Source: Cinnamomum chago
Taxonomy: Eukaryota; Streptophyta; Magnoliopsida; Laurales; Lauraceae
Direction: 5' to 3'
Assembly: GCA_038049695.1 (NCBI GenBank)
Contig: CP142459.1
Coordinates: 72,019,001-72,083,000 of the forward strand
Length of the DNA: 64,000 nucleotides
Below are positions 1 to 11,932 of this stretch, in pieces; positions within the stretch are counted from its first letter, which is position 1, and each line of letters opens with the position of its first letter. Made by a program: the position numbers and the translations under genes. The notes below the pieces were generated by a model. It was not told the DNA's origin. It saw nothing but the letters and a program-made list of their open reading frames with translations, and ran no database searches.

Positions 1-510
1 TGCATTGTAAGACCCCGACCCGAGTGAACCCGATTAGTGCTAATTAAGTTGCGTGTTTGTTCTAAGCTTGATTAGTGATTTTGGCTTAGTTGGGTTTGGA
101 ATAGCTTTTGAAATAGTTTTTGGGGGATTTTGATTGTCTTGTGTTAGTGGGACCCTTTGGGGGTTCCTTTTTATGACCTTGCTTGCGCTTGAGGATTTAT
201 CGGAGATTTTGCATTCATTGTTTTAATCCCGTTTTATTTGTATTGTTAATCCCTACAACTTTCATGTTGATCCCGTCCCCGTCCGAGATCCCGAAACCCG
301 ATTTCTTAGCCTCGAGGGCAAAACAGTCATTGCACACAAAATCTGTACCCAAAACTTGATATTCTCGAAAACCGCAAAACATATACCTTTTGGAAACTAG
401 ATATTTCGACGATCACTTTTCTCTTCTTCGTCGAATTCAGTTAAAGCCCCGAAAGCCATGAAGTCAGCCCCATTAGATTGCTAGTGGTGGAACCCACTCC
501 CCACTTGCTT

Positions 511-516
511 TATAAG
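511..516 (+). promoter_or_regulatory. Probable TATA box of the 5' LTR
   Basis: TATAAG preceded by CTT and followed about 30-60 bases later by a CT-rich, leader-like stretch (CTTCCTCATTTCACTC). A second candidate, TATAAAAG with TATAAAGG close by, lies at 1,258-1,277. The first is preferred for its leader context. Confidence 0.4.
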
Positions 517-1327
517 GAGATCATCTTCCTCATTTCACTCTTTTAGCAAACTACAACTTCTCAAAGCTAGGGTTTCCCTTGTTTCTTCTTGCTCTTGCCT
601 TCCATCACCAAATCCACCACTAACCTTGCACAAATTGAGAGGTGGAGATCATCATCTTCTTCCTTATCACCATAACTCTCTATTGATACCATTGCAAGAG
701 AAAACCCTCCATTACAAGACTTTCTTTGAGCTCACCTTGTCCATTAGAGGACCTCACAAGTAAGTAATCATTCGCTCCTTCTAGATTTGTGTTTCCTCTA
801 GCACTAGAGAAGCTTCACCTTCATTATTGAAAGATTTCCTTTGCTATTTCAATGTTTGACCATTTTAGGGTTTGTTTGTTTTGGGGATTTTGTTCATAGC
901 TTGGATTCCTTGCTTGGAAGAGTATTAAAGCTTGATTTCATTGTTTGGAAGACCCAAGGCAAGTGGATGATTGATCTTTTTATAAGTTTTCAATGATTTT
1001 AGTATTTTCCACTCTTGTCTATTTATTGCTTTGTTTTGAAATAAATGTCCATGGTAGTATTAATGGTGCATTTATGGTCATAGAGATGGTTGGCTCATAG
1101 CATTTAATTCTTCTTGTTTTGTTCCAAATGCATCTTATGTGAAATGGTTTCCTTCTTCCTTTCCTTGTATTGAATGTGTTGTTGATGGAGGAGAATGGGA
1201 TGGATGTTGTTAGAGATTTGAGGTTGTTTGAATGGAGTTTTAGACTCCTCATTTGTTGTATAAAAGTGGCTATAAAGGGGTCGTAGAAGGAAGAGTTATA
1301 GAGGAGCTGAACTGGTCCGGATTCAGT

Positions 1328-1612
1328 TTCTGGACAGTTCGCTCGAGCGAACATGACACTTCGCTCGAGCGACCTGTCCAGAAAAGGGTTCGGAGCATTC
1401 CAGTAGCTTGGCCGCTCGTGCGGACACCTTTGTCGCTCGAGCGGACATCTCATAACCTGTTCCAGAGAGTTGTTCGTTCGAACGCACTAAAAAACTTCGC
1501 TCGACCCAATGAGTTCGCTTGAACGAACTCAATTTCGCTCGAGCGAACCCACCCAGACAGCCATTCCAGAGAGCTCCTTGCTCGAGCGAACTCTCCGGTT
1601 CGCTCGAGCGAT
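1328..1612. repeat. TCGA-core palindrome cluster in the 5' LTR
   Basis: Positions 1,337-1,352 are a 16-base perfect palindrome (GTTCGCTCGAGCGAAC) and 1,361-1,372 a 12-base one (TCGCTCGAGCGA). Both sit symmetrically inside 10-base inverted arms at 1,328-1,337 and 1,374-1,383 (TTCTGGACAG and its complement), so the whole 56 bases can fold on a centre at 1,355.5. Further CTCGAG-centred or related palindromes follow near 1,432, 1,474, 1,518, 1,534, 1,590 and 1,605. Confidence 0.85.
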
Positions 1613-3112
1613 GAGGTTTGTCTGTCTTAGGCTATGTTTGGGATAAAGATGAGTTGTTTAAATATTTTGAGACTATCCATTGAGAACCCCTCTATGTCAA
1701 GAGGATTTATTAAGCAATGTATGAGGCCATTTGGGAAAGAAACCATATCACGAAGATGTCATTGAAGTTTTTGAAACTTCAAAGTGTATAAGGAGCCTGG
1801 AATGTCTCCAAACCCAAAGAGTACCAAATTGTTATTAGATTGACATACAGGGTCCCTATTCACTTCATATAAATCTTGAACCCGATACTTTACCCAAAAA
1901 TGTCAATTGTTTATTGTACTTTATCGATCCCGAGATTTATACTACATGCCCTGTTTTCCCGAAAGCATGGAATTATACTTGAAACAGTTACTTATCTTGA
2001 AGTGCATTGCACCACATGAAATGACAGTGTGCCCTTGAGTACCCCCGTCTTGCCCGTTATTTATGGTACCTGATTTACTTGCATGTCTCGATTTGTTATT
2101 TGACCTATTAGTCGGCACCACTAAGCTTGGATAACCTTGTTGGTCTGATCCACCGACTTGGAGATCTCCCTCTTGTCTCGCCAGCTGCAGTTTGGATCCC
2201 GCTACCCGGTTATTACCGTGGTCTTGTCCCGATGCCGTAGATTGCTACTGTGGTCCCCGATGCCCGGCTCGCTACCCTGGTCATGTATAGTATATGTATA
2301 TGTATATGTATATGTATTTATAAGATCCACTGCTTCTCCTCACCTCGAGTAACTGAGATCAGTGCCTAGTTATTGCTCTATCACTTTCGTGATAGAAGAC
2401 TTAGCTTCGTGTGGTTGCCACCTTGCTTGTTTCCCGTTCCCTTGGTTACCTTACATGTTTTACAATGTCTACTTGCATTTGAATAAATGTTTTACCTCGC
2501 TCATAGAAATTGTTATTTAAACAGGTTTGCATGTTTTGAAGGTAAATTCATTTATTACCATATTGTCGTTGCATTTTACCCATTTGCCAAACCATCGTGT
2601 TTGACCCGCTTTTTGGTACTCAGGTCCCGTTGTTGGTTATTCCGAGGAGGAGCACGAGGAGGCGGTCGGAGAACCGCAGCAGTTAGTTGAGTGGCATGCT
2701 GATGACGTCATATAGGCGTTTAGTTGCTTTGAGAGGCTTAATATTTTGAAAAACTGTTTAACCATTCTTTGGATTGGTATTTTGTTTATATTGGCCTTTG
2801 TTGGCCTATATTTTTGGGAGATGTAATTAAATGATCTTGTATAAACTTTAACTTACTTTTGGGGAACATGCTAATGATCATTGCTCATTCTGATACTTGA
2901 TTATACATGTGATTTAACTTGTGATTAGAAGTGAACTAATATTTGATTTGCTACACGCTTCCGCACTTAATAGAAATGTTCATTTATGGTTGTGATATCC
3001 TCACCGCAGACACCTGTGGGAAATTAAATAAATGGATGGAATCATTATCCGATGTGGTACATCATCTCTATTAGTCCCGATCCCGGATTCCCGGTCTGGG
3101 GTCGCGACAGAC

Positions 3113-3124
3113 TGGTATTAGAGC
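3113..3124 (+). other. Primer binding site, initiator tRNA-Met type
   Basis: TGGTATTAGAGC lies three bases after the LTR end and differs at one base from the common plant form TGGTATCAGAGC. It marks the start of the internal domain. Confidence 0.8.
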
Positions 3125-3268
3125 GAGACGTGTTCAAGCAATTAAAAGAAACTAGAAATCCTAAGGACGTGGCGAGGATTCGTTAGACTCTTCGTTAGCT
3201 AGTATCGTGTGAGCAATGTGTAACCCTTTATTTGATTTTTATATGCTAACAATTTGTTTTGCAGCATC

Positions 3269-4611
3269 ATGCCACCTCGTAAGAGACCAGTAAATGACAA
3301 CCCTTCTGCTAGCGATAGTGATCACACAGTTCCACTTGAAGAGGATAGGGTTGATGACAACCCACCAAATCAATTCCAGCAAATGATGCGGGCAATGCTT
3401 GACCAGCAGCGTCAGGCTAATGAGAATCAGGCCAGACTACAAGAGCAAATGCTTAAAAGAGAGGAAGATCATGCTAGAGAATTGGCAGATATGCAGAGGC
3501 AGTTACTAGAAGTGTTACAGATGAGACCCGAGCCGGTTCAACCTCAGCCCACAATCGTTATCAATCAGAGGCAACATGACCCGAACGCTTTGTTTGAGCG
3601 GTTTCGGAAGAGGGCTCCGAAAGAGTTCCTTGGAATAAAAGATCCATCGGCTGTAGATGACTGGTTGGAACATACGGAGAACATCTTTGAGATTTTCCAT
3701 TGTACCGGAGGTGAAAGAGTGAAGCTAGCATCATCTCTATTTAGCGGTACAGCAGACAGATGGTGGAAGACGGTGAGGGAAGAATATAGGACCATGGCTG
3801 ATGCAGAGGTTTGGGCAAACTTCAAGAGGCAATTTCATGATAAGTATGTACCCGCTCATATCAAGAAGCAAAAGGCCATAGAATTTCAACAGCTTGTGTA
3901 AGGAAGTATGACAGTCCTCGAATACCTCACTAAGTTCGAGAGATTGTCCAGATATGCTCCGGAGTTGGTGGATACGGTGGAGAAGAAAATTGCCAAGTTC
4001 TTTGAAGGACTTAACCCTTTTATAGAGAGAGAGTACCACCTGCAACTTTTGACGAAGCGGTCAATAAAGCCTATAAGTTTGAGAACTTTCACAACAAGAT
4101 CCTTAGAGTCCAAGGCAAGGGACAAGCTTAGCAGCAGAACTACCAGCAAAGGAACCATCGGAACAAGAGACAGAGGACAGAACAGAATGCTCAGGGTCCA
4201 TTGGTTTGTACCCATTGTGGGAAGAACCATGAGAGTGCACAGTGTCGTACACTGACAAGAGCATGTTTCAGATGTGGTTCCATGGCCCGTCAGATGTGAG
4301 ACTGTCCAAGGCAGAATAGGCAGAATCAGTAGCAGCAGCAAGGGGCACAGCGTCCGGCAACACCACAAAATGTGATCATTGTCCAGAATCAGGCAAGGCC
4401 ACTATAGCAACAAGCACCACAACAACAGCAGCATAGACCACAACAACAACAACAACAGGCTCGTCAGCAGGTACATAACCCAAATCAACGTGCACCGCAT
4501 CAGCATAGGAATGCGCAATAGGGCAGGCCACAACAGGTACAGAATAGGCCCCAACATCGAGGGCAAATCTATGGGGTCAATAGAGTTGATGCAGAGGAAG
4601 CGGGAAATGTA
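3269..4611 (+). pseudogene. gag region of the Tekay-like element (fossil)
   Basis: Starts at the Met of MPPRKRPVN. An acidic, Gln-rich N-terminal part is followed by a retrotransposon-gag core (FLGIKDPSAVDDWLEHTENI, then RWWKTVREEY) and, near 4,205-4,255, a CCHC zinc-knuckle motif. A Gln/Asn-rich stretch precedes the protease. These are the usual Ty3 Gag parts in the usual order. The block is broken in a few places and is treated as a fossil. Confidence 0.8.
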
Positions 4612-7123
4612 GTGGAAGGTACACTTCTTGTTTGTGGGATAAAAGCTAAGATTTTATGTGACCCTAGCTCTAGACATTCATTCTTATCCCATGAATTTTC
4701 TAAGTTGATTGATATGCATGCTAGAGAACTTGAGTTTATTTTGACTGTGGCAACCCCAGTAGGCAAACAAATTATTTGTAGAACATATTACCCTAGTTGC
4801 ACAGTTCAAATAGGTGAAGTGATTTTAACCGCAGATCTCATTCTATTAGAGATGTTCGATTTTGATGTCATCCTAGGGATGGATTGGCTGGCAGGATACC
4901 ATGCCACAATGGATTGTTTCCATAAGACCCTGACTTTTAAGTTAGATGAGACACCATCAGGGGTGTTGTTTCAGGGAGAGAGGAGGAGTCCTCGTGCAGG
5001 GTTGGTCTCAGCATTAAAAGCTGATAGACTATTGAGAAGTGGTTGTGATGCATATTTGGCGTTTATCACGGAGGATAAACGGTCCCAAGGGGTGGAGGAG
5101 ATCCCAATTGTTTGGGAATTTCCGGATGTTTTTCCGGAGGAGATTCCAGGGTTACCACCCATCAGAGAGATTGTTTTCACTATTGAGCTATTACCAGGGA
5201 CCGCTTCGATATCCATTGCACCATATAGAATGGCTCCAGCAGAGTTGGGAGAGTTGAAGACTCAGTTGCAAGAATTGTTAGACAAAGGTTTTGTGAGACC
5301 GAGTATTTCACCTTGGGGAGCTCCAGTTTTGTTTGTCAAAAAGAAGGATGGTTTGATGAGAATGTGTATAGATTACAGAAGATTGAATCAAGTGACCATC
5401 AAGAACAAGTATCCATTACCAAGAATAGATGAATTGTTTGATCAGTTGCAAGGTGTATCATACTTTTCGAAGATTGATTTGAGATTCGGTTACCATCAGC
5501 TGAGAGTTAGAGAATCAGACGTGTTAAAAACAGCTTTCCGGACAAGATATGGCCACTATGAGTTCCTAGTGATGTCATTTGGATTGACAATGCACTGGCA
5601 GTGTTCATGGCATTGATGAACAAGATATTTGCAGAGTATCTGGATCGGTTTGTTTTAGTTTTCATAGATGACATTTTTGTGTACTCCAAGACCAGAGAAG
5701 AGCATGAAGAGCATTTGAGGATAACATTGCAACTCTTGAGAGAGAATCAGCTGTATGCGAAGCTCAATAAGTGTGAATTTTGGTTGGAGCAAGTAGCATT
5801 TTTGGGGCACATCATCTCCAAAGAAGGATTATCAGTGGATCCGTCCAAGATTCAAGCAGTTATGAGTTGGGAAAGACCGAGGAATGCAACAGAAATCAGA
5901 AGTTTTCTGGGATTGACAGGATATTACAGGAGGTTTGTGCATGAAATTTCGTCTATTGCGTCATCTTTGACGAAGTTGACAAGGAAGAATGTGCCATATG
6001 TGTGGACAAATCAGTGCGAAGAGAGTTTCCTAGAGCTAAAGAAGAGATTGACTACAGCACCAGTCCTTACTTTACCATCCGGAAGCGGTGGTTTTACCAT
6101 TTTTACCGATGCTTCGAATGTTGGACTTGGTTGTGTGTTGATGCAAGAGGGAAAAGTGATTGCATATGGATCCTGGCAGTTGCAAGATCACGAGAAGAAC
6201 TATGCCACCCATGATCTTGAGTTAGCAGCGGTTGTTTTCGCGTTGAAAATGTGGAGACATTACCTTTATGGAGAGAAGTTCGAAGTCCACTCCGATCACC
6301 GCAGCTTACAGTACTTGTTTTCGTAGAAAGAATTGAACATGAGGTATAGAAGATGGATGGAATATATCAAGGATTATGATTTTCCAATCAAGTACCACCC
6401 GGGAAAAGCTAATGTATTTGCCGATGCCTTGAGCAGGAAATCAGTAGGCTTGACAAATCTCAGTGGCACTTGTATCTTTGAGCAATTTGAAGAATTGAGT
6501 ATAGACCTGCAGCCACTAAGGAAGGGTGTTTTGTTAGCTAACATGACAGTGTCAGAGCCTTCTTTTATTTAGAAGATCAAGGATAGTCAGTTGCAAGATC
6601 CAGAGTTGGCCAAAATTTCAGAGCATATAGCAGAACGTCCTGACTTCCGTTATTGTTGATGGAGTTATGTACTACCGTGACCGGCTATGCGTGCCCAACA
6701 TTGAAGATTTGAGGAATGATATTATGACCGAAGCTCACAGTACGAAGTACTCTATGCATCCAGGCAGCACGAAGATGTATCAGAACTTGAAGGGCAGATT
6801 TTGGTGGAATAACATGAAGAGAGAGATTGCAGCGTTTGTCTCCCGTTGTATGATGTGTCAGTTGATAAAGGCAGAACATCAGAGGCCTCTAGGATTGTTA
6901 CAACCGTTAGAGATCCCGGAATGGAAATGAGAGCACATTACCATAGACTTTATTTCGGGACTACCGAGGACTAGCAGAGGCAACGATGCGATATGAGTCA
7001 TTGTGGACCGACTCACCAAGTCAGCTCATTTTATTGCTATGAGGACAGGGAAGAAGATGCACATGCTACCTTTAGCAGAGTTATTTGTCAGCGAGATCGT
7101 CAGTCGACATGGGCAGCCAGTTT
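4612..7123 (+). pseudogene. pol region: protease, RT, RNase H, integrase (fossil, truncated)
   Basis: In order: an aspartic-protease region around 4,612-4,920 ([17 protein letters not shown] follows the active-site area); reverse transcriptase about 5,100-5,800, including [13 protein letters not shown] and the catalytic-box variant FIDDIFVYS; RNase H about 6,060-6,440 ([15 protein letters not shown], then DALSRKS); integrase zinc-binding and core from about 6,670 (HPGSTKMYQNLKGRFWW, CMMCQ). The integrase core is cut at 7,123 by the nested solo LTR. Several interruptions are present and no functional product is expected. Confidence 0.85.
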
Positions 7124-8096
7124 TGTCACGTCCTCCGAACCCGTTTAGAGAATAAACCGGACCCGGGGAGTGAAATTTATGACTAATTAAAATTTTTGTC
7201 CTTTAGGCCCAAGGATCGTAAGTCCGCTGTGAGGATATAATATTTCAAGCCTCAAATAAAATAAGAATTTGGGAAACTCATACAATTCTAGGCATATTTG
7301 GATATCAACAAGGAATAATGAATCTCAATATAGATTAAAGTTGAACAAAGAATAAAATAAAACTTAAACAAGGAAATTGATTTATTTAATGGCCATCCCA
7401 CTAATCAAGGTCATTTAAAACAATAGTGAAGTCAATAGTGTGAAAGTTCAACGAGAGATAATAAATGAAGAAATAAAGTCTAAGGAAGTCCCGATGAATC
7501 GCTCTCGTGCCGGGAATGATGACGCTACTGTACGTCATCGGCACGCCATTCTCGTTCCTCCTCTGCTGGTTGGAGATCCTCTGGGATCTCCTCACCGGCC
7601 TGCTCCTCGTAGTAGTACTCACCTGAGGAGTCTGCACACCAAGGAATAAAGTCAACGACATGTTGAGCAATAGATAAGTAAGATATAAATAATCATGTCA
7701 TGCATCAAATATAAGAGTAATGACAAGTATAAGATCGTAGGAATACAAGGAACAATACTAGGCATGTAGCATGAGTAAATAACCATCAGGATCATAAATA
7801 GAAATCCTAGCAATACTAACAATCACCACTACCAATGTAATGCAATGCATAAGAGGGAGACTCCGTGGATGTCCAAGCCACCTCACGGGGTACCAGTAAC
7901 AATCCTATCCAGACTACTGATACCAAAGTCTGGCTTCAGGGGGATCCTAGCTCCCGGTCCTGGGAATAGTAGCACGATCCCAACCCGCTCCCAACTATTC
8001 AATGCCATGGACGCCGTCCAAAGCCGACTGCCCACCCCGATGTCCGAGTAACCGGCCCATCAATAAACGCCAAACTGCAGCTGACCATGATATGCA

Positions 8097-8097
<1 letters not shown>

Positions 8098-8132
<35 letters not shown>
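8098..8132. repeat. (TAA)n microsatellite
   Basis: About eleven TAA/AAT units in a row inside the solo LTR. Likely length-variable. Confidence 0.9.
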
Positions 8133-8133
<1 letters not shown>

Positions 8134-8939
8134 TGGTGTTGACACGAGAATAGACCAAGACAAGCAAGTCTGGGTAGCTCAATTTACAAGACATGTTCGT
8201 AAGGATTATCTCATTCAAATCAATAGAAGACAAAACCAATCACATGGTAATCCCTTCAGTCTAGCCAGTCATGTTCATCAATTATATAACACGGGGTACT
8301 AAGGTACACTCTAAGTCTGGTCCAAGTCCTAATTCTACAATGGATTATGTTTCATAATTAGTTAAGTGTTTTATGCCAAGAGAGAGTGTACAAGGAATTA
8401 TAACAACAGATACAATTAAATAAGTCAAGGAGGAATTACGATCCAAACATAGGCAAGTGGTGTCATCCATGTATCCTACATGTTCTAACGGAGTACGTGT
8501 GGAATTGGATCAACGATGCTTCTAAGGAAATCCCTTGGTGTACAATCATGTTAAGCATCCATTAAATCAATTTCATACGCATTCGGTTATCCCATGTTTA
8601 ATACACGAATACCTAGACACCTAATCGAAGCCCACCAAGCCACGTGCTACGATTTAATCCCCATTAATGGTCAACTGATAGTAGGTTCTTGGTTTCCAAC
8701 ATCTAAGGCCCAAACCTAAGTTATTGGTCTCATTTCTAATAAAATATAGGCTGGGTCAATAATCTAAGTTTTTACATCACTTTCCGACCTCCGATCATGA
8801 TGAAACTAGAACCATTGGATTCTACATCTCAAGGGCTTTCCAACAGTATATAATATATAGAAATCCGACGTACGGATTAAAAGTTATAAGCGTTTTAAGT
8901 CCTTTTCCGAAGTTGTTAGAAATTACGAAAATGCCCTCT

Positions 8940-8998
8940 GATCGATCGGACTGATATTTGTCTCAGTTAACTGAGACCAAATTGCAGTCCGATCGATC
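8940..8998. repeat. Nested palindrome with GATCGATC arms in the solo LTR
   Basis: Outer arms GATCGATCGGACTG (8,940-8,953) and its exact complement (8,985-8,998) flank an 18-base perfect palindrome GTCTCAGTTAACTGAGAC (8,960-8,977). Both are centred at about 8,969, so all 59 bases can form one interrupted hairpin. The arms themselves are self-complementary around ATCGAT. A degenerate third unit (GATTGATCGA) follows near 9,012. Confidence 0.9.
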
Positions 8999-10090
8999 GG
9001 CTTGTAGGCCTGATTGATCGACACTGTAGCATGAGCCCGAAAATGGGTTTTTTGCTTCTTTTTCCTGCAGAAAACGAGCCTCCATGCTCCCCAATCATTA
9101 CAATCATCATTCCCATCCATTCTATCAAATTAAAAACATCAAAAGGGGTACCACTTTAACAATTAATCCAATTCAACCCACAAATCTAACCTAACATGTC
9201 AATCCCAATGCAATACCAACAATAAGCTTGGAATTTGGGTAATCTAACAACGATATCATTGCAATCCAAAGAAACAATACACACATGGTTAAATATAAAA
9301 TGCATATCTACTTGCCTCAACCAAGAAGGCGTTTAGAAATTGAAAAAAGTTTGAGGAGAAGCTCTCTCTCGCAAAACCCACAATCTAATCCGACCAAACG
9401 CAATCTAGAACGCAACGGAGAAGAAAAGAAAGAAAAAGATCATGATCCAACCTACTCTAAACAAAAGAGAAAACGAATGGAAAAATTGATGATGGGAAAA
9501 GGCTTACCCACTAGTATCAATGGAGAGAGGAGATCGAAAGGAAGAAGATGTGCGTCCGGATCACGAAGGTAATCTCTCCCGGAGGGAGATCTGGGCTTGA
9601 GAAGATGAAGAGGAAGAAGATGGGCTGCTGTAACTCTCGTTCGTTGCAGAAGTGAGAATGAGATTAGGGCAAATCCCTGATTAAGAAAAGGAGAGGGAGG
9701 AAAAGACCGAATTGCCCTTTAAGTGGGTCCGGTGAAAGAATGGACTATTTGAAAGGTTTCTGATCGTCGGATCGCGACGAGCCAGAAGACAAAAATGATC
9801 AGTGCGACGAGACCTTTCCAAGAAATCCAAAATTACGGTGATAGGAATTTTTTTAGAAAACACTCAATTTTTCCTAATTTACAAACTACCCCCTGCTAGG
9901 ATCAAACGAACTCGAAATCGAACGAAATTTCGCAGACACTATTCTAACACTAAAAGAAACTCACTCAAGGTCTAACACACTTAAATATCTAACAATACAA
10001 TTAATTATAATAATAATAAAACAAACGGGTCAACGGGCCTGCTATTGGGCCCAATTGACCCAGTAAGGTAGCGGACCTTACAAGTTTTTA

Positions 10091-10286
10091 TCACATCTAA
10101 CAGATCGATTTCTAGGACGGGCCTGTCACGTGGGTTACACAAGAACAACAAGATCGGAACCCGCTCTGATATCATGTAAGAAACCATATACCAACTCAAA
10201 AGCTTAAGCTTGCGGAAGGCCCATACAGGTATATTAAACATGTCAAGCCTATTACTTAGACGATATGAGATGTGGACTTCCTAACA
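10091..10286 (-). mobile_element. TRIM-like LTR with PBS, unit 1
   Basis: An LTR of 112 bases at 10,175-10,286 (minus strand TGTTAGGAAGTCC...GGTTTCTTACA) directly abuts an antisense primer-site-like GCTCTGATATCA (10,163-10,174). Only part of the internal region is left of it. No coding capacity, as expected for a TRIM. Confidence 0.65.
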
Positions 10287-10308
10287 TAGCATAGCTCTCA
10301 TTGGTGGA

Positions 10309-11150
10309 CTAGCAAAACACGCCCGCGCTTAGCACGGGCAATATAATCCACAATATATAAGAAATTGTAAAAAGTTTAAAATTTTAAATGAAATTAAAAA
10401 TATGATATTATATCTCTTATATTGAGAATGAAGTTTTTATAGTAAATTTAAAATATTATATTTTTCTGATGGGGCTAAGTTGGTAGTAATAACGAGGGAA
10501 AAACATTTGAGAGGATGGTAAATAGATAGATATAGAGAGAGAAAGAGAGGAAAATCTGATAACCATTTTGAAGAGTTATGCAACTAACATCAATCCATTT
10601 TGCCTCTATTAACTTACCATTAATATCAATTAACTTAATTTTAATTAGGTCATAATTAGTGTGTGTTGGGGGGGGGGGGGGGGGGGGGGGGGCGGAGGGG
10701 CGGTTCGGCGCGCTTGAAGTGACATGCCACCGGTCAAAATTTTAAATTATAATTAACGTGGGGAGGTTGAGGATGTGACGAGACATTTTGGGAGTCAATT
10801 ATTTAGAGAGCATCAAAATCAATTGATATAAATTGTAATTGAATTGATGTTAATTTCTCAATTAGGATTAGTCCCTTTCTTAAATTATAATTAATGTGGG
10901 GGAGGTTGAGGACACGAAAAAATATTTTGGGAGTCAATTATTTAGGGAGCGTCAAAATCAATTGATGTCTATTGGAATTGAATTGATGTTGATTTCTCAA
11001 TTAGGATTAATCCCTTTCTTAAATTATAAGTAATGTGGGGGAGGTTGAGGATGTGAGGAGACATTTTCGGAGTTAGATATTTAGGGAGTGTTAAAATTAA
11101 TTAATATCAATTGGAATTGAATTGATGTTGATTTCTTAATTAGGATTAGT
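10309..11150 (-). mobile_element. Helitron 3' part, unit 1
   Basis: On the minus strand the sequence ends with a hairpin (GCCCGTGCTAAGCGCGGGC, 10,321-10,339), eight bases, then CTAG with T following: the classic Helitron 3' terminus with insertion next to A|T. The body is AT-rich with three tandem 139-bp subrepeats between about 10,740 and 11,150. The 5' end is missing, and hAT coding sequence begins at 11,151. No Rep/helicase gene, so non-autonomous. Confidence 0.75.
10668..10692. repeat. 25-base G homopolymer, unit 1
   Basis: An uninterrupted run of 25 G preceded by GTGTGTT. The matching place in the other units is 25 G (12,283-12,307), about 4 G (near 13,892) and a mixed G/C-rich tract (about 55,923-55,955). 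G-quadruplex formation is expected in principle, and the exact length may not be reliable in the assembly. Confidence 0.85.
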
Positions 11151-11639
11151 ATTTGACATTATTTACTTCTTGCTGTTAACTCTGTCAGCAAAAACTTTCA
11201 AACTAAAGACATGCAAATTGATATGGCCATACATGAATTGAAAAGACTTATTTCTATTTTTGAAAAGTATAGGTAATCTGGATTCGAAGAAGCCATGGCA
11301 GAAGCTAAGGATATTGCAACTACGATGGAAATTCAACCTGTTTTTCGTGAAAGGCGGATCATTCGTAGAAAAAAACAGTTCGATGAGAATGTTAGTGAAG
11401 ATGTGACACAATCAGCTGAAGAATCTTTTCGAGTTAACTACTTCTTATTTATAGTAGACCAAGCTCTTTCTTCGTTCAAGAGTAGGTTTGAGCAGTTCGA
11501 AGTGTATGAGAAAATTTATGGGTTCTTGTTTGAATTTGAGAAGTTAAAGTCTGCAAATCTAGATACTCTAAAGGCTTCTTGTAACAATCTTGAAGAATTT
11601 TTGAAACAAGACGGTGTTTCTGATATTGATGGAACAGCT
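11151..11639 (+). pseudogene. hAT transposase fragment (ZMYM1/TTF-type), unit 1
   Basis: Reads LAVNSVSKNFQTKDMQIDMA, then, after one in-frame TAA, SGFEEAMAEAKDIATTMEIQ, RRIIRRKKQFDENVSED, AEESFRVNYFLFIVDQALSS and LKASCNNLEEFLKQDG. This is the middle of plant hAT-superfamily proteins annotated as TTF-type zinc finger or ZMYM1-like, upstream of the C-terminal dimerisation region. The N-terminal zinc finger and the hAT dimerisation domain are absent. The fragment starts exactly where Helitron homology stops and ends in a TRIM LTR, so it cannot be functional. The TAA after EKYR is shared by all three copies and so predates the tandem amplification. Confidence 0.75.
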
Positions 11640-11900
11640 GATATGGACTTCCCAACACTCCCCCTCACATGCAGGTCTTTTATCCCAACACTACCCCTCA
11701 CAGGCAGGTCCAACAGATCGATTTCTTGGACGGGCCTGTCACGTGGGCTACACAAGAACAACGAGATCGGAACCCGCTCTAATATCATGTAAGAAACCGT
11801 ATACCAACTCAAAAGCTTAAACTTGCGGAAGGCCCATACAGGTATATTAAAACATGTCAAGCCTATTACTTACACGATATGAGATGTGGACTTCCCAACA
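11640..11900 (-). mobile_element. TRIM-like element, partial LTR, internal region and LTR, unit 2
   Basis: A partial 3' LTR tail (11,640-11,657) is followed by an antisense polypurine tract (CTCCCCCTCACATG), a ~130-base internal region, the degenerate primer site and a full LTR at 11,788-11,900. It interrupts the hAT coding fragment on its left. Confidence 0.65.
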
Positions 11901-11932
11901 TAACATAGCTCTCATTGGTGGACTAGCAAAAC

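Larger units (their letters stand above)
6..3109 (+). repeat. 5' LTR of the Tekay-like element
   Basis: Begins TGTAAGACCCC and ends GTCGCGACA, immediately before the primer binding site, which fixes the right edge. The left edge is the first TG close to the window start and could lie further left. It holds a TATA box near 511, a pyrimidine-rich leader, a palindrome cluster at 1,328-1,612 and a short TATATG repeat near 2,287. About 3.1 kb is long for an LTR but usual in Tekay elements. Confidence 0.75.
6..7123 (+). mobile_element. Broken Ty3/Gypsy element, Tekay/Del-like, 5' LTR through integrase
   Basis: A 3.1-kb LTR (TGTAAG...GCGACA) is followed by an initiator-tRNA-Met type primer site, a gag block, then protease, reverse transcriptase, RNase H and integrase in the order typical of Ty3/Gypsy. 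The RT wording ([20 protein letters not shown]) and the very long LTRs fit the Tekay/Del branch of plant chromoviruses. The element is a fossil: its reading is interrupted several times, the integrase stops at a nested solo LTR, and no 3' LTR or chromodomain is visible. Beyond the solo LTR the sequence passes straight into an unrelated repeat array, so the 3' part of the element was lost before the solo LTR arrived. The lineage is inferred from motifs, without a tree. Confidence 0.85.
7124..10082 (-). mobile_element. Antisense solo LTR of a Tekay-like Ty3/Gypsy element
   Basis: Read on the minus strand it begins TGTAAGGTCC and ends ACGTGACA, 2,959 bases in all, with no internal domain on either side. 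The five bases AGTTT occur just before it (7,119-7,123) and just after it (10,083-10,087), which is the 5-bp target duplication of an LTR element. It resembles the LTR at 6-3,109 in its TGTAAG start, its length, and a GAGGAGGAGC-type purine block near the 3' end, but the two are clearly diverged. LTR-LTR recombination that removed the inside is the simplest origin. Confidence 0.88.

Noticed and set aside
1019-1532. Overlapping ORFs of 69-144 codons
   Set aside because: They arise from the CTCGAG palindrome cluster in the LTR, open on both strands because the DNA is self-complementary.
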